From NCBI RefSeq assembly GCF_043497005.1, contig NZ_JBIEKE010000001.1:992001-1056000 (forward strand): a DNA stretch of 64,000 nt. Reading direction: 5' to 3'. Origin of the DNA: Halobacillus_A sp043497005 (GTDB taxonomy: Bacteria; Bacillota; Bacilli; Bacillales; Halobacillaceae). Shown here piece after piece: positions 1 to 8,348 of the stretch. Within the stretch, counting starts at the first letter, position 1. The number at the start of each line of letters is the position of its first letter. Position numbers and translations under genes: made by a program. The notes below the pieces were generated by a model. It was not told the origin of the DNA and did no database searches. It saw only the letters and a program-made list of their open reading frames with translations.

Positions 1-471
1 CGACCAACAGATGACATGAGTGAGCGCGCCATTGGGTTATTGGAGGATCTCGGCTGCATTGAATACGCCAACCGTAATTATGAAACGTTATCTCAAGGAG
101 AAAGGCAGCGGGTACTCATTGCGCGAGCCTTAATGGCAGAGCCTTCTCTGCTGATTCTCGATGAGCCGACGAATGGGCTGGACTTTATTGCTAGAGAAAA
201 GCTATTAGAATCGATTGAAGAGCTTGCGAAAAAGGTGGACGCCCCTACAATGATTTATGTGACCCATCACGTCGAAGAAATTTTACCTGTTTTTCATAAA
301 ACGCTGCTGCTAAAAGAAGGCGAAGTTTTTGCTTCTGGAAAGACGAATGAGATGATGACGAGTGAACAATTATCTGCATTTTTTGGTCTGCCTGTTGCCC
401 TCAGCTGGCACAACGACCGTCCGTTTCTTTCAAAAGTAGAAATGGCATATAAAAGAGGAGGGATGACGTGA
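1..471 (+). CDS. ABC transporter ATP-binding protein, 3' part
   Basis: The reading frame is open from the first base, so the gene starts upstream of the window and the Walker A half is missing. The visible part has the ABC signature LSQGERQRV (near nt 88-114), Walker B LLILDEPTNGLD (near nt 145-180) and the switch histidine in YVTHHVEE (near nt 256-280). This is the C-terminal half of an ABC ATPase nucleotide-binding domain, followed by a short tail. The fold resembles stand-alone ATPases of the B. subtilis YlmA type, but no partner permease is visible and the substrate cannot be named. The stop codon overlaps the GTG of the next gene (GTGA), so the two are translationally coupled. Confidence 0.85.
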   Translation, partial: RPTDDMSERAIGLLEDLGCIEYANRNYETLSQGERQRVLIARALMAEPSLLILDEPTNGLDFIAREKLLESIEELAKKVDAPTMIYVTHHVEEILPVFHKTLLLKEGEVFASGKTNEMMTSEQLSAFFGLPVALSWHNDRPFLSKVEMAYKRGGMT

Positions 472-995
472 GCCGAACAGTAGGTGTCGCTACATTACTT
501 ACAGGAAAAGGGAAACAAGAGGTGCTTTCCTATTGGAAGATGTTTGAGAAGGATTTTAACTCAACGGCAGTACAGTCCTTTGCTCACCCTAATTTTGGCT
601 ACCAGGGCGGAACGTGTGAAGACGCAGTTTCTTTGAAAAAAGATTTGCAACAGCTATGGGCGGCGCATCATTCGTTTGATGTGAACGTCGATGGGTTCGG
701 CTATTTCGAATCACCTTCCCCTGTGATTTATTTAAAAATCAAGAAGTCCGATTAATTAACTGCATTACATAACGACGTGCATCAACTGCTGGAGCGATAT
801 TGTGCTACTTTGTTTGACTTGTACACACCAGATCAATGGGTGCCTCACATTACACTTGCGATGGGCGACCTTTCTTCTGAGGACCTGCAGCTTTTTAAGG
901 AAAATAATCATCACATGAAACCCGTATTAACACCTAAAGTGGATCACCTTTCGCTCGTAGAATTTAAAGAAGATGGCAGTGTTGCATTGCTTTAA
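468..995 (+). pseudogene. 2H phosphoesterase (2'-5' RNA ligase-like), split by an in-frame stop
   Basis: Two open segments, 468-755 and 756-995, lie in the same frame and are separated only by one TAA codon at 753-755. Read through, they give about 175 residues, a normal length for a 2H phosphoesterase (2'-5' RNA ligase superfamily, YjcG-like). The second half carries a clear H-x-T motif in WVPHITLAMGDL; the first half carries a possible partner motif around AHPNFGYQGG, which is less canonical. GTG start at 468 with AGAGGAGGG upstream, overlapping the stop of the ABC ATPase gene. Either a recent nonsense mutation or a sequencing error; a stand-alone 95-residue N-terminal half would lack one catalytic motif. 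Family assignment is moderately sure, the interruption is directly visible. Confidence 0.6.
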
Positions 996-998
996 ATA

Positions 999-1142
999 TT
1001 ACGCTGTATACAGCTGATTCATCAAGTCATCGAGCTTCTGTGACAGTTGAAGAAGGTGGCTGTATTCACACCCATTCAAGTAAGCTTCATAAAGCTGTTT
1101 CCTCATGTTTTCAATTTCGTTTTCTAAATGATTTTGTTTCAT
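999..1142 (-). CDS. Spo0E-like aspartyl-phosphate phosphatase
   Basis: A 47-residue protein starting MKQNHLENEIENMRKQL and carrying the family motif S-Q-x-L-D (LSQKLDDLMN). Such Spo0E-like proteins are two-helix phosphatases that remove phosphate from Spo0A~P and so delay sporulation; the SQxLD motif contacts the phosphoaspartate. A good ribosome-binding site (AAGGAG, about 9 nt upstream of ATG) supports the start. The gene is monocistronic and convergent with the broken 2H-phosphoesterase gene, whose stop is 4 nt away. The genome probably holds several paralogues; which response regulator this one acts on cannot be told. Small size makes it easy to miss in annotation. Confidence 0.85.
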   Translation of the reverse strand: MKQNHLENEIENMRKQLYEAYLNGCEYSHLLQLSQKLDDLMNQLYTA

Positions 1143-1353
1143 ATCATCTCTCCTTTTTGAGGGATTTCGACAAGATCTTATTTATGATATCGGAAAAAAT
1201 AGTATGATTTCAAGAGAATCAGCAGGAAAATATTATGTCAAAATAAGTTCTCATTGGAAGTCCTCGTTTTTTAAATTCACTATTATTAAATTTTTTAAGC
1301 ATAGTTTCGTGCACAGCCAAACATAATTAGAAGCGACAAGGAGAAAAGGATGA

Positions 1354-1617
1354 ATGGAAAAGACAAAAACGGTTTGGGTCGACCCCCAGAAGAAGTACGG
1401 CATACTTAAAATAGAAGATGAAGTCTTTGGTGCTTCCTTTCATCCAATTGAAATTACCAGCAGTGAGCCATGGAAGTACTCGATTATCAATAATTTATGG
1501 TACACCACCTACAACGGCGCAAGACAATATTTCCGCGTCAAAACCAATCCACATGTTGTACGCGGAAGAATGGTTAAAATTAATCTAGATAATGAAATGT
1601 TATCGATGAATACATAA
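1354..1617 (+). CDS. Hypothetical protein, 87 aa
   Basis: I do not recognise this family. The 87-residue product is soluble-looking, rich in aromatic residues (four Trp and several Tyr), with no membrane segment or signal peptide. ATG at 1354 has purine-rich sequence upstream (CAAGGAGAAAAGGATGA), acceptable as a Shine-Dalgarno site. It stands alone between the Spo0E-like gene (divergent) and a degenerate small reading frame. The ordered sequence and its ribosome-binding site make it a probable real gene, but no function is proposed. Confidence 0.55.
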   Translation: MEKTKTVWVDPQKKYGILKIEDEVFGASFHPIEITSSEPWKYSIINNLWYTTYNGARQYFRVKTNPHVVRGRMVKINLDNEMLSMNT

Positions 1618-1666
1618 TAAGAAGGTGTTTTTTCGTGACTGATATCGATGTGCTGCGCTGTTTTTA

Positions 1667-1833
1667 GTGGTGACGATCACTCTGCATCTTATGTTCATTC
1701 AGGGGGTACTCGCAGATGAAGGGCATGGATTACCGCCGTCACGCTGCCTTTAGGGGTGTTTGTATGTGCTGTCGGCATTGTGGTTATTTTAGCCGGCATG
1801 ACAAAAATACATGAATCAAAAGAAGCTTCCTAA
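1667..1833 (+). pseudogene. Degenerate small membrane-protein gene
   Basis: Two open pieces in different frames look like one small membrane protein. Piece one (from about 1667) reads VVTITLHLMFIQGVLADEGHG; piece two (from 1729) reads ITAVTLPLGVFVCAVGIV then VILAGMTKIHESKEAS and stops at 1831-1833. Joined by a one-base shift near 1729 they give a plausible signal or TM segment, a short loop and a second TM segment. No convincing start codon or ribosome-binding site is present. A terminator begins inside its last codons, which fits a former gene end. Family unknown. Confidence 0.35.
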
Positions 1834-1851
1834 CCCGAAGCTTCTTTTTTT
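1821..1851 (+). terminator. Rho-independent terminator
   Basis: AGAAGCTTC and GAAGCTTCT form a perfect 9-bp stem with a 7-nt loop, followed directly by seven T. It overlaps the end of the degenerate small frame and ends transcription coming from 1354. Confidence 0.85.
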
Positions 1852-1921
1852 ACCTTTAGAAGTGAAACTTTCCCATTTAACTCATCGTACTTGTAGGAAC
1901 AAGAAAAAAGGGGGCGGGGAG

Positions 1922-2035
1922 ATGCTAGGACTGTTTATGATTGCAGCATCAGCTTTTTTTCTTCTATACTGGAGCAAATCGGGATTCAATTGGGGAAGCG
2001 CCGCGGAACGTAAAGAAGAAAAAAATAAAGGATGA
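1922..2035 (+). CDS. Small membrane protein, 37 aa
   Basis: The product starts MLGLFMIAASAFFLLYWSKS: one hydrophobic segment (residues 2-16) followed by a polar, charged tail ending EEKNKG. The ATG at 1922 follows a very purine-rich stretch (AAAAGGGGGCGGGGAG), a good ribosome-binding site. A longer reading of the same frame would start inside the preceding terminator and is not credible. Single-pass small membrane proteins like this are common in Bacillaceae and often appear during sporulation or stress, but no family is recognised. Confidence 0.45.
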   Translation: MLGLFMIAASAFFLLYWSKSGFNWGSAAERKEEKNKG

Positions 2036-2088
2036 GTGTGTTATTCGTGTAGTAGAATATTGACGATCGCTGCCTTCTAAATACAGAA

Positions 2089-2114
2089 AGACCCGCTAAA
2101 GATTAGTCGGGTCT
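2089..2114 (-). terminator. Hairpin, probable terminator of the minus-strand DUF3231 gene
   Basis: AGACCCG and CGGGTCT form a 7-bp stem with a 12-nt loop. Read on the minus strand it is followed by TTTCTGT, a weak U tract, 45 bp after the stop of the DUF3231 gene. Confidence 0.5.
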
Positions 2115-2158
2115 ATCCTGGATTACATCGTTTTATCAGTTTGATTTAGTAATAAACT

Positions 2159-2671
2159 TTATTGTTCGCGTGAACTCGTTTTATGCAGAGGAGGAAGCAC
2201 AAGCCAGCCTTTTTCTTTATTCAAGCGCAGCGCCCTTGAACCCGCCTGCGCTTTATTCATGTGAAACTGGCCAAATAACATCGCAATATCCTCTCGGCTG
2301 GATTGTCCCATAGCTTGACTGCAGGCCACAAGTCCTTGAGCAATGTTAAGGGAGACAGCAGCACTTATTTCTGGATCATTGGATCTGGCCCCTACGGGAA
2401 TTTCGTCTGTGTTTGCTACTGGACGTTCAGGAGGTGTAGGAGGAAGAGCAATCCCGTTTGCTTTAAGTATTTCTTCAATTTCCCGGTTTTCCTGTTTAAT
2501 CCCTTGAATCAACTCTTCTAATAACCGTTTTAAATCTTTATCACCAGCATGATTGTAAAGGGTCTCATAGCTTGCACAGTTCCCTTTTGCAACTGATAAG
2601 TAACTCCAAAGACTAAAAACTTCTCCATAATGCAGTGGTTCTTTTTGTTGATTCCCTGTCAAAATACCCAT
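2159..2671 (-). CDS. DUF3231 family protein
   Basis: A 170-residue protein with the hallmarks of DUF3231: an N-terminal HYGEVFSLWSYLSVAKG segment, a helical middle (about residues 40-70), then GIALPPTPPERP and a C-terminal block with SREDIAMLFGQFHMNKAQ. The family is mostly alpha-helical, ferritin-like, and restricted to spore formers; several members are reported in spore or mother-cell fractions, but no biochemical role is established. AAGGAG lies about 10 nt upstream of ATG. It lies just downstream of the germinant receptor operon on the same strand, with 67 bp between, so it may share sporulation-stage expression; this is inference. Confidence 0.8.
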   Translation of the reverse strand: MGILTGNQQKEPLHYGEVFSLWSYLSVAKGNCASYETLYNHAGDKDLKRLLEELIQGIKQENREIEEILKANGIALPPTPPERPVANTDEIPVGARSNDPEISAAVSLNIAQGLVACSQAMGQSSREDIAMLFGQFHMNKAQAGSRALRLNKEKGWLVLPPLHKTSSREQ

Positions 2672-2738
2672 CTTTTATCTACTCCTTATAATAGTGTCAA
2701 ATGTATTATTTATCCTTATTTCGAATTTATACATTCGT

Positions 2739-3863
2739 TTATAATTGGGAAGGGAGGGCTTGCTGCTTCTTATTTCTCTTCGATTTAATCAATAAACCGA
2801 TCCATACGAAGACAGGTAGTAGGAAACCATTGGTAAGAGCATATGGAAACCACGTCTCTGCAAAGAATGTTTCAAAATAAGCGACATCAGGATAGGCGAT
2901 GATGGATAACACAATCATGCCCATCCCTAGCGGCAGAAGCAAAGGGCGGTGATCATCTATAGTGAGGAACTGGGCGACACCTACAGTGACAGCGTAATAA
3001 ATGATCACCATTTTGAAGAATATCGTTAGCATCCAAATAATTCCAATTACAATTTCCAATCCTTCTAAAAACCCGGCAATGTTGATTTTTTGAGCGAGTT
3101 TGTAGCTGGGGAAAGTATTCAGGGCTGTAAGGTCGCTACCAAGAACGAGCAAGCAGAGAAGAGTAATCAACGTCAAAATCATTCCGCCGATAAAAATGCC
3201 TAAGAGCCATGCTTTCCGTTTCGCTTTCGCTTTCGCTTCTTTTACATAAGGGAAGATCATTAGAAATGTGACCATCTCTAAAAGGGGGGTGCCGATAACT
3301 AAGGTAGACGTACTGAGCACGGGCACAACTCCTTCCCCTAGAAAAGGCTGGAGGTTTTCCGCTTTAATCTGCGGAGTTAGCGTAATTGTGAAAAAAACCA
3401 ATAAAATGAGAACCCAGGGCATAAACATCTCAGCAGATCTCCCCATAACTTCCAAACCTAAATAAGCCCCCCATATGACAACAATTAGAAAGAGAATATG
3501 GGTGAATTGTAAAGGAGTGGCTGGAATAATTTCAGTTGTCATGAAATCCCCGATATTTCTTAACACAAGGGCACCTAAAATGAAAAGAAACGATAGATAG
3601 AAGAATAGAAGAAATCTGCCGAACCAATTTCCAAATACCATAATAGTTGCCTGGACAAATGTCTTCCCTTCCATCAAATTCGTCATACGGTCATAGAAGA
3701 GGATAAGAAGTAACCCAATTAAAATCGAAATGGTAATAGATAACCATGCGTCCTGCTTTGCCTGTGCAGCAAGGGGACCCGGCACAATCAGAATGGAACT
3801 TCCAACGGTAAATAAAATGACCAAGAACATAAACTGACGGGGACTGATCGTCTGGTTATCCAT
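2739..3863 (-). CDS. Germinant receptor B subunit (GerAB/GerKB family transporter)
   Basis: A 374-residue polytopic membrane protein, about ten hydrophobic segments, with the N-terminus typical of the family (ISPRQFMFLVILFTVGSSIL). GerAB-type proteins belong to the amino acid/polyamine/organocation superfamily, sit in the spore inner membrane and form the germinant-binding core of the receptor with the A and C subunits. It is the last gene of the four-gene operon A-C-D-B, 20 bp after the D gene, with AGTGAGGTG upstream of its ATG. Which germinant it recognises cannot be deduced from sequence. Confidence 0.92.
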   Translation of the reverse strand: MDNQTISPRQFMFLVILFTVGSSILIVPGPLAAQAKQDAWLSITISILIGLLLILFYDRMTNLMEGKTFVQATIMVFGNWFGRFLLFFYLSFLFILGALVLRNIGDFMTTEIIPATPLQFTHILFLIVVIWGAYLGLEVMGRSAEMFMPWVLILLVFFTITLTPQIKAENLQPFLGEGVVPVLSTSTLVIGTPLLEMVTFLMIFPYVKEAKAKAKRKAWLLGIFIGGMILTLITLLCLLVLGSDLTALNTFPSYKLAQKINIAGFLEGLEIVIGIIWMLTIFFKMVIIYYAVTVGVAQFLTIDDHRPLLLPLGMGMIVLSIIAYPDVAYFETFFAETWFPYALTNGFLLPVFVWIGLLIKSKRNKKQQALPSQL

Positions 3864-3883
3864 TATTTCACCTCACTTTTTCG

Positions 3884-4090
3884 TTACCCTAAGAAAAATT
3901 GATAGAAGCTTTGAATATAATCCAGTGGGTTCGGCAGCGGTACTTCTCCAGCTTCTAATACACTTATAATCGTGAAAAACAACAAAAGCAGGCTGAAAAA
4001 CCAAAGGTCTTTCTTTTTCTTCTTTAATAGAGGAAACTCTACAAAAAAGATAACGGCTGCGATAATTAGGATGGCTAACATGGACCACAT
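3884..4090 (-). CDS. Germinant receptor D subunit (two-TM protein)
   Basis: A 68-residue protein with two hydrophobic segments (about residues 2-18 and 27-42) separated by a lysine run (LLKKKKKDLW). Small two-TM D proteins are encoded in many germinant receptor operons (for example gerKD in B. subtilis) and modulate germination rate. An in-frame GTG lies 6 nt further upstream, but the ATG at 4090 is better placed relative to AGGTGAG. It lies between the C and B genes, which supports the assignment more than its sequence does, because D subunits are poorly conserved. Confidence 0.75.
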   Translation of the reverse strand: MWSMLAILIIAAVIFFVEFPLLKKKKKDLWFFSLLLLFFTIISVLEAGEVPLPNPLDYIQSFYQFFLG

Positions 4091-4100
4091 ATGCACTCAC

Positions 4101-5300
4101 CTATTCTTCTTTAGTGATTGGCTGTTCAGCGTCTCCTTTTCTACGAAGTTCCGCTTTAATTTGAATGTCGAGATTTAAATCTTTGAAATGATTATCCCAA
4201 TCTTTCTCTACGGTTTTCCAATATTCAGGGTCTTTCCGATGGATCATCCCGCCGAAACCGAAAATGTCGGTTTCAAAATTTTTTTGAGCCATTTTTAAAG
4301 AGGCTTCCATGAGCCTTTTAATTTCTTTCTCTGTTTCATCGTTTAATTTCTGAATAGAGTCTTCTTTGCTTAAATCGATTGGACAATCCACTTCTGCAAC
4401 GTTTCCCTCTACATCTAATTCAATGGAAATGGATGGTTTCCCTTCTGAAAAGGAAGCCTCCATGCTGCTTTGGGTCCGCAATATTTCAATACTTGTCGTC
4501 CCATCTTGGCACGGTAGGGTAACCACTGAATTTTTGATATCTCCGACAACGTAGTTATACCCCTTACTTGCGTCTTCATCCAGCCATCCTACGAGCCTGT
4601 CATTTTTTAGCACGCCTAAGTGATCAATTGTCAATTCAACGGGAGCATCAATATTTTCTACGTTGCTAATATTCGTGCCGCTATCTTCAGGTCCTTCCAG
4701 GAGAAGACCGGCGATCACCGGGCTTTGTCCTTTACTGTGAATCTGAGTGATTAATTCATCAATTGTGACCCCTTTCGAGGACCCATGATTTGTTTCTACT
4801 GCATCAATGGAGTTCATCAGTTTATTAGCTGGAATTTTTTCGTAGGCTGTCAGAACGCTTAGCAAAGTCTCCACGTCTGTATCTTTAGCAATCGTTACAT
4901 AAAAACCAGTCCGGAATTCATGATCTCGATAAAATAAATCAAGCGAAGACAGGATGCCTTCTTCTGCTAAATCTTTTCCGATTACAAGCAGTCTTAATTG
5001 CGACAAGTACATTTTCCGCGGGGATTTATGGGTCAGCTGTCTGAAGGCTTCAAATAAGGTTTTGCCTGTAGTAGAGTAAGTTGAGACTGGTGGTCGAGTA
5101 GTTGGTGCGTCTGTTGCAATTTCAGATGGATTAATAACTTGAGTTACTAACTCATATTGGTTGTCATCTGTTTTATCAATTCCCATTGCCACAACAATAC
5201 TAAGTTCATCCAACTCGTTGCTGTTCCAGCACCCAGTAAGGAGAATCAAGCACAAGACTGCAGCTGAAATTTTGAAAAAGCCGCCCTTCTTTACCAACAT
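4101..5300 (-). CDS. Germinant receptor C subunit (GerAC-type lipoprotein)
   Basis: A 399-residue lipoprotein: a positively charged start, hydrophobic core and lipobox LTGC with the lipidated cysteine at residue 24, followed at once by the family motif WNSNELDELSIVVAMGIDK. GerAC-type subunits are anchored on the outer face of the spore inner membrane and are required for receptor assembly. The length is normal. The gene starts 2 bp after the A gene ends, with AAAGGAG about 8 nt before ATG, so A and C are tightly co-transcribed. Confidence 0.93.
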   Translation of the reverse strand: MLVKKGGFFKISAAVLCLILLTGCWNSNELDELSIVVAMGIDKTDDNQYELVTQVINPSEIATDAPTTRPPVSTYSTTGKTLFEAFRQLTHKSPRKMYLSQLRLLVIGKDLAEEGILSSLDLFYRDHEFRTGFYVTIAKDTDVETLLSVLTAYEKIPANKLMNSIDAVETNHGSSKGVTIDELITQIHSKGQSPVIAGLLLEGPEDSGTNISNVENIDAPVELTIDHLGVLKNDRLVGWLDEDASKGYNYVVGDIKNSVVTLPCQDGTTSIEILRTQSSMEASFSEGKPSISIELDVEGNVAEVDCPIDLSKEDSIQKLNDETEKEIKRLMEASLKMAQKNFETDIFGFGGMIHRKDPEYWKTVEKDWDNHFKDLNLDIQIKAELRRKGDAEQPITKEE

Positions 5301-5302
5301 TT

Positions 5303-6820
5303 TCAGCTCTCCTTTGATGTAGAATCTACTCTTTTTTGGTCTTTTTTAGTTAAAGAACTAGGGCGGGACAACAAGCCCCAGTGGGGAAATCTGACGAGCA
5401 CATCCTTTTGGTCCTTCGCGATCATCGGAGCAAAAGGAGACATATACGGTTTCCCGAATGATTTCAAACTGCATAAATGAAGAACCATTACAATCATACC
5501 TAGAATGATCCCATATAAACCGAACGTAGCTGCCAGGATCATCAAAGGGAATCGCAGCATTCGAATGGATATCGCCATATTGTAAGACGGAAAAACAAAG
5601 CTGCTGATGGCTGTAATAGCCACAACGATAACCATAGCAGGAGATACCAGCCCTGCCTGCACGGCTGATTGTCCTAACACTAATGCACCGACAATTGATA
5701 CAGCAGAACCTACAGGTTTAGGCAGCCTTACTCCTGCTTCCCGTAACACTTCAAATGTCAACTCCATCATCAATGCTTCGACTAACGCAGGAAAAGGGAC
5801 GCCTTCCCTCTGGGCAGCTAAGTTGATCAAAAGTGGAGGCGGGATCATTTCCTGGTGAAACGTTGTAAAGGCAATATAGATAGAAGGCATAAATAAAGCG
5901 ACATAAAAACAGAACAAACGCAGCAGACGAATTAAAGTACTTATGTCCGCCCGCTGATAGTAATCTTCACTCGATTGCATAAAGTTTACAAATAAAGCAG
6001 GTACTAATAAAACGTTTGGCGTTCCATCTGTAATAATAGCGACCCGTCCTTCAAGAATTCCTCCCGCAATCGCATCCGGTTTTTCCGAGTTATAGACGGT
6101 AGGGAAGGGAGAGTACTGGGCATCCTGCATGAACTCTTCTAAATAACCGCTTTCTAATACTCCATCAATATCAATCTCGTCTAAACGCCGGTTCAATTCT
6201 TCGATGACTTGTGATTCGGCCGTTCCTTCTAAATATACGACAGCTACATCCGTATGTGTTTTCTTACCGATTTTCTTAGATTCAATGCGAAGATTTGAAT
6301 CTTTAATTTTTCTTCGAATTAAAGCAGTGTTTGTTCGCAAGGTTTCTGTAAAGGCTTCTTTCGGTCCGCGGATGACGCTTTCTGATGTCGTTTCCTGAAC
6401 CCCTCGGTCACGCCAGCCTTTAGTGCTCGCAGCCAAGGCTTTCTTTTGTTTTTCTAGAAGCAGGATCGTTTCTCCCGAAAGCAGTTTATCAAATAGGTCA
6501 GTGTACGAATCTATTTCTTCTGTTTCTCCAATTGGCAATGCTCTTTGCTTAATGGATAAGTAGAGATGGTGACTGGACTGACGTTTCGGCGGCATTTCAA
6601 GCATCAAGGCTTCAAGTATGAAATTTTGCACAGCATTATTATCGACAAGCCCATCCATATAGATTACAGCTGCGGATGTTTTGTAAATCGTTAAAGAACG
6701 AATCACAAGGTCAGAGCTATCTCCCAACGACGTACGAATATGAGTTAAGTTGTCTTCTAATTTATGAAAAAGTGGTTGGGGAACAGGTGGGGTAGTTCGA
6801 TTATTGGATTGTTGCTTCAC
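5303..6820 (-). CDS. Germinant receptor A subunit (GerAA family)
   Basis: A 505-residue protein with the two-part structure of GerAA: a soluble N-terminal region of about 290 residues with motifs DLVIRSLTIYKTSAAVIYMDG and EGRVAIITDGTPNVLLVP, then a hydrophobic C-terminal region with several TM segments (PSIYIAFTTFHQEMIPPPLL, LPKPVGSAVSIVGALVLGQS) and a cytoplasmic tail. GerAA subunits form the oligomeric germinant-gated channel in the spore inner membrane. GTG start at 6820 preceded by AAAGGTGGGATC. First gene of the A-C-D-B operon; a SigG promoter is expected upstream but I could not place one with confidence. Confidence 0.94.
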   Translation of the reverse strand: MKQQSNNRTTPPVPQPLFHKLEDNLTHIRTSLGDSSDLVIRSLTIYKTSAAVIYMDGLVDNNAVQNFILEALMLEMPPKRQSSHHLYLSIKQRALPIGETEEIDSYTDLFDKLLSGETILLLEKQKKALAASTKGWRDRGVQETTSESVIRGPKEAFTETLRTNTALIRRKIKDSNLRIESKKIGKKTHTDVAVVYLEGTAESQVIEELNRRLDEIDIDGVLESGYLEEFMQDAQYSPFPTVYNSEKPDAIAGGILEGRVAIITDGTPNVLLVPALFVNFMQSSEDYYQRADISTLIRLLRLFCFYVALFMPSIYIAFTTFHQEMIPPPLLINLAAQREGVPFPALVEALMMELTFEVLREAGVRLPKPVGSAVSIVGALVLGQSAVQAGLVSPAMVIVVAITAISSFVFPSYNMAISIRMLRFPLMILAATFGLYGIILGMIVMVLHLCSLKSFGKPYMSPFAPMIAKDQKDVLVRFPHWGLLSRPSSLTKKDQKRVDSTSKES

Positions 6821-7002
6821 CGCGATCCCACCTTTACTCTTGGATGTTTTTGTTTATTTTGTTCAAAAACTGAGAAATTATGAATGATCCACTGGGATTT
6901 TTGTGAAACTCTTCAACTGTTTTGGAATAAGATAAGCTTTTTTAAAAGTCTTTTCCTAAGGAGGAAGGAGGTTTATAATAGAAGAATTGTGAGAGTGGGT
7001 GA

Positions 7003-8022
7003 ATGAATATGAAATTAATTAATCCTGCAGCGGCATCGATCGTGATGGCGCTGGGCATTTTTCTATATGGAGCGATCGAAGCTTTTCCTTTACTTGATCA
7101 GGTTTGGGGGAAATGGTTAGCAGCATTACTAACGGTTACGGCCCTTGTCATTTATGTGCCCCTGGCTCAGCAGAGCTTTCGAAAAGCCTTCCGCGTTCCG
7201 TTTTTAAATAATCCAGTCAATTCGTTCGTTATGGGGGCCTGGATTGCAGGAATCTCTGTTTTGTGTAATGTGGTGCTTAAATATTTTCCAGAGCTTAATC
7301 CGTGGATTCAAGCAGCGGCAATCGTAAATACGTGTTTCTGGATCGTGTTTATATTCTATTGCGTCAATAATTTCAGGCAGCTGCTGCAGAAGCCTGGAAA
7401 ACATTCGGCCCACGGTGTAATCCTGTTATCTACTGTGGCTACGCAGTCGCTCGTCATAGTATGGACGGAACTGTTTCCCTTCGTATCAGCGCTCGTCATT
7501 TTATCAGTGCTGACTTTAGGCCTCTTGTTTTATTTATTTGGTATTGTGCTGATCGGAATCCGATATAAAAGTGACAATCAATGGTCGCTTGCCGAGGATT
7601 GGACGAATACAAATTGTATTATCCACGGGGCATTGTCGATTACAGGACTGGCGATTGTATCGACTCAATTAATGCCCCCTGTCTTTTTATTATTTTTCTG
7701 GCTGTTCGTGTTTAGTATAGTAGTTCTGGTTGAAGCTGTAGAAATTCGAAGAGCGTTTATACGCGTCCGCGCATATGGCTGGAGAAAAGGACTGTTTACG
7801 TACAACATCAGCCAATGGTCGCGTAATTTTACGTTTGGGATGTTTTACGCATTTACGATGATGAGACATGAAGGGCCATATTATTTAAACCTGATGTATG
7901 ATTTTCATGAAATAATTTTATCCATATGGGCATGGGTGGTGCTTGCTGCACTGATCGTGCAGATAGGACTTTGGCTGAAAGCGAATTTTCATTATCTTGA
8001 TCGTGGGCACGTTGCCCCGTGA
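7003..8022 (+). CDS. Voltage-dependent anion channel/TDT family membrane protein
   Basis: A 339-residue integral membrane protein with about ten hydrophobic segments, starting NPAAASIVMALGIFLYGAIE. The size and helix pattern fit the tellurite-resistance/dicarboxylate transporter (TDT, SLAC1) family, which includes TehA and malic acid permeases and typically moves anions. The conserved gating phenylalanine cannot be assigned by eye, so the family call is tentative. The ATG at 7003 lies just after GAGAGTGGGTGA; an in-frame ATG two codons later is possible. Monocistronic, divergent from the germinant receptor operon. Substrate unknown. Confidence 0.55.
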   Translation: MNMKLINPAAASIVMALGIFLYGAIEAFPLLDQVWGKWLAALLTVTALVIYVPLAQQSFRKAFRVPFLNNPVNSFVMGAWIAGISVLCNVVLKYFPELNPWIQAAAIVNTCFWIVFIFYCVNNFRQLLQKPGKHSAHGVILLSTVATQSLVIVWTELFPFVSALVILSVLTLGLLFYLFGIVLIGIRYKSDNQWSLAEDWTNTNCIIHGALSITGLAIVSTQLMPPVFLLFFWLFVFSIVVLVEAVEIRRAFIRVRAYGWRKGLFTYNISQWSRNFTFGMFYAFTMMRHEGPYYLNLMYDFHEIILSIWAWVVLAALIVQIGLWLKANFHYLDRGHVAP

Positions 8023-8237
8023 TGGCCTTTGATAAAGGGAGTATCTATTATTGAAATGGGTTTTGAGAACCCTGGAATGAGATCATCTTACAGGCCGGCT
8101 CCTTTAATAGAGTGCTGGCTAAATAGAAAACGGGGATGGATAAAGACATCGTGCACGTCGTATTAAAGGAATACCAAAAGAGAGGTGACTGCTGAATGAA
8201 GGCACAGCTTAGCTGAATATTTTCTTTCGATCCCTTG

Positions 8238-8280
8238 TTGCAACTTCCTCTCGTTTTGTATATAATGAGAATCATTATCA
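8238..8280 (+). promoter_or_regulatory. SigA promoter with overlapping Fur box
   Basis: TTGCAA (8238-8243), a 17-bp spacer and a perfect TATAAT (8261-8266) make a strong SigA promoter. TGAGAATCATTATCA (8266-8280) matches the 7-1-7 Fur consensus in 14 of 15 positions and begins at the last base of the -10 box, so Fur-Fe(II) would block polymerase. This fits the siderophore operon downstream. Confidence 0.85.
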
Positions 8281-8293
8281 GTTAATTAAAAAT

Positions 8294-8320
8294 TAATCCT
8301 CCAGCTGGGGTTATTTTTTT
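8294..8320 (+). terminator. Terminator-like hairpin in the siderophore operon leader
   Basis: TAATCCT and GGGGTTA can pair (7 bp with G-T wobbles, 6-nt loop) and are followed by seven T. It lies between the promoter (8238-8266) and the first gene (8370), so it is either an attenuator or the end of a very short transcript. Confidence 0.5.
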
Positions 8321-8333
8321 TATTATTTTTAAA

Positions 8334-8348
8334 TGAAAATGATTATCA
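8334..8348 (+). promoter_or_regulatory. Second Fur box
   Basis: TGAAAATGATTATCA differs from the Fur consensus TGATAATNATTATCA at one position. It lies just upstream of the ribosome-binding site (AGGAGTG) of the nitroreductase gene, about 68 bp downstream of the first Fur box. Confidence 0.75.

Noticed and set aside
3873..4100. A 75-residue minus-strand frame overlapping the germinant receptor D gene
   Set aside because: It overlaps the better supported two-TM D gene in another frame, has no family signal and looks like a shadow.
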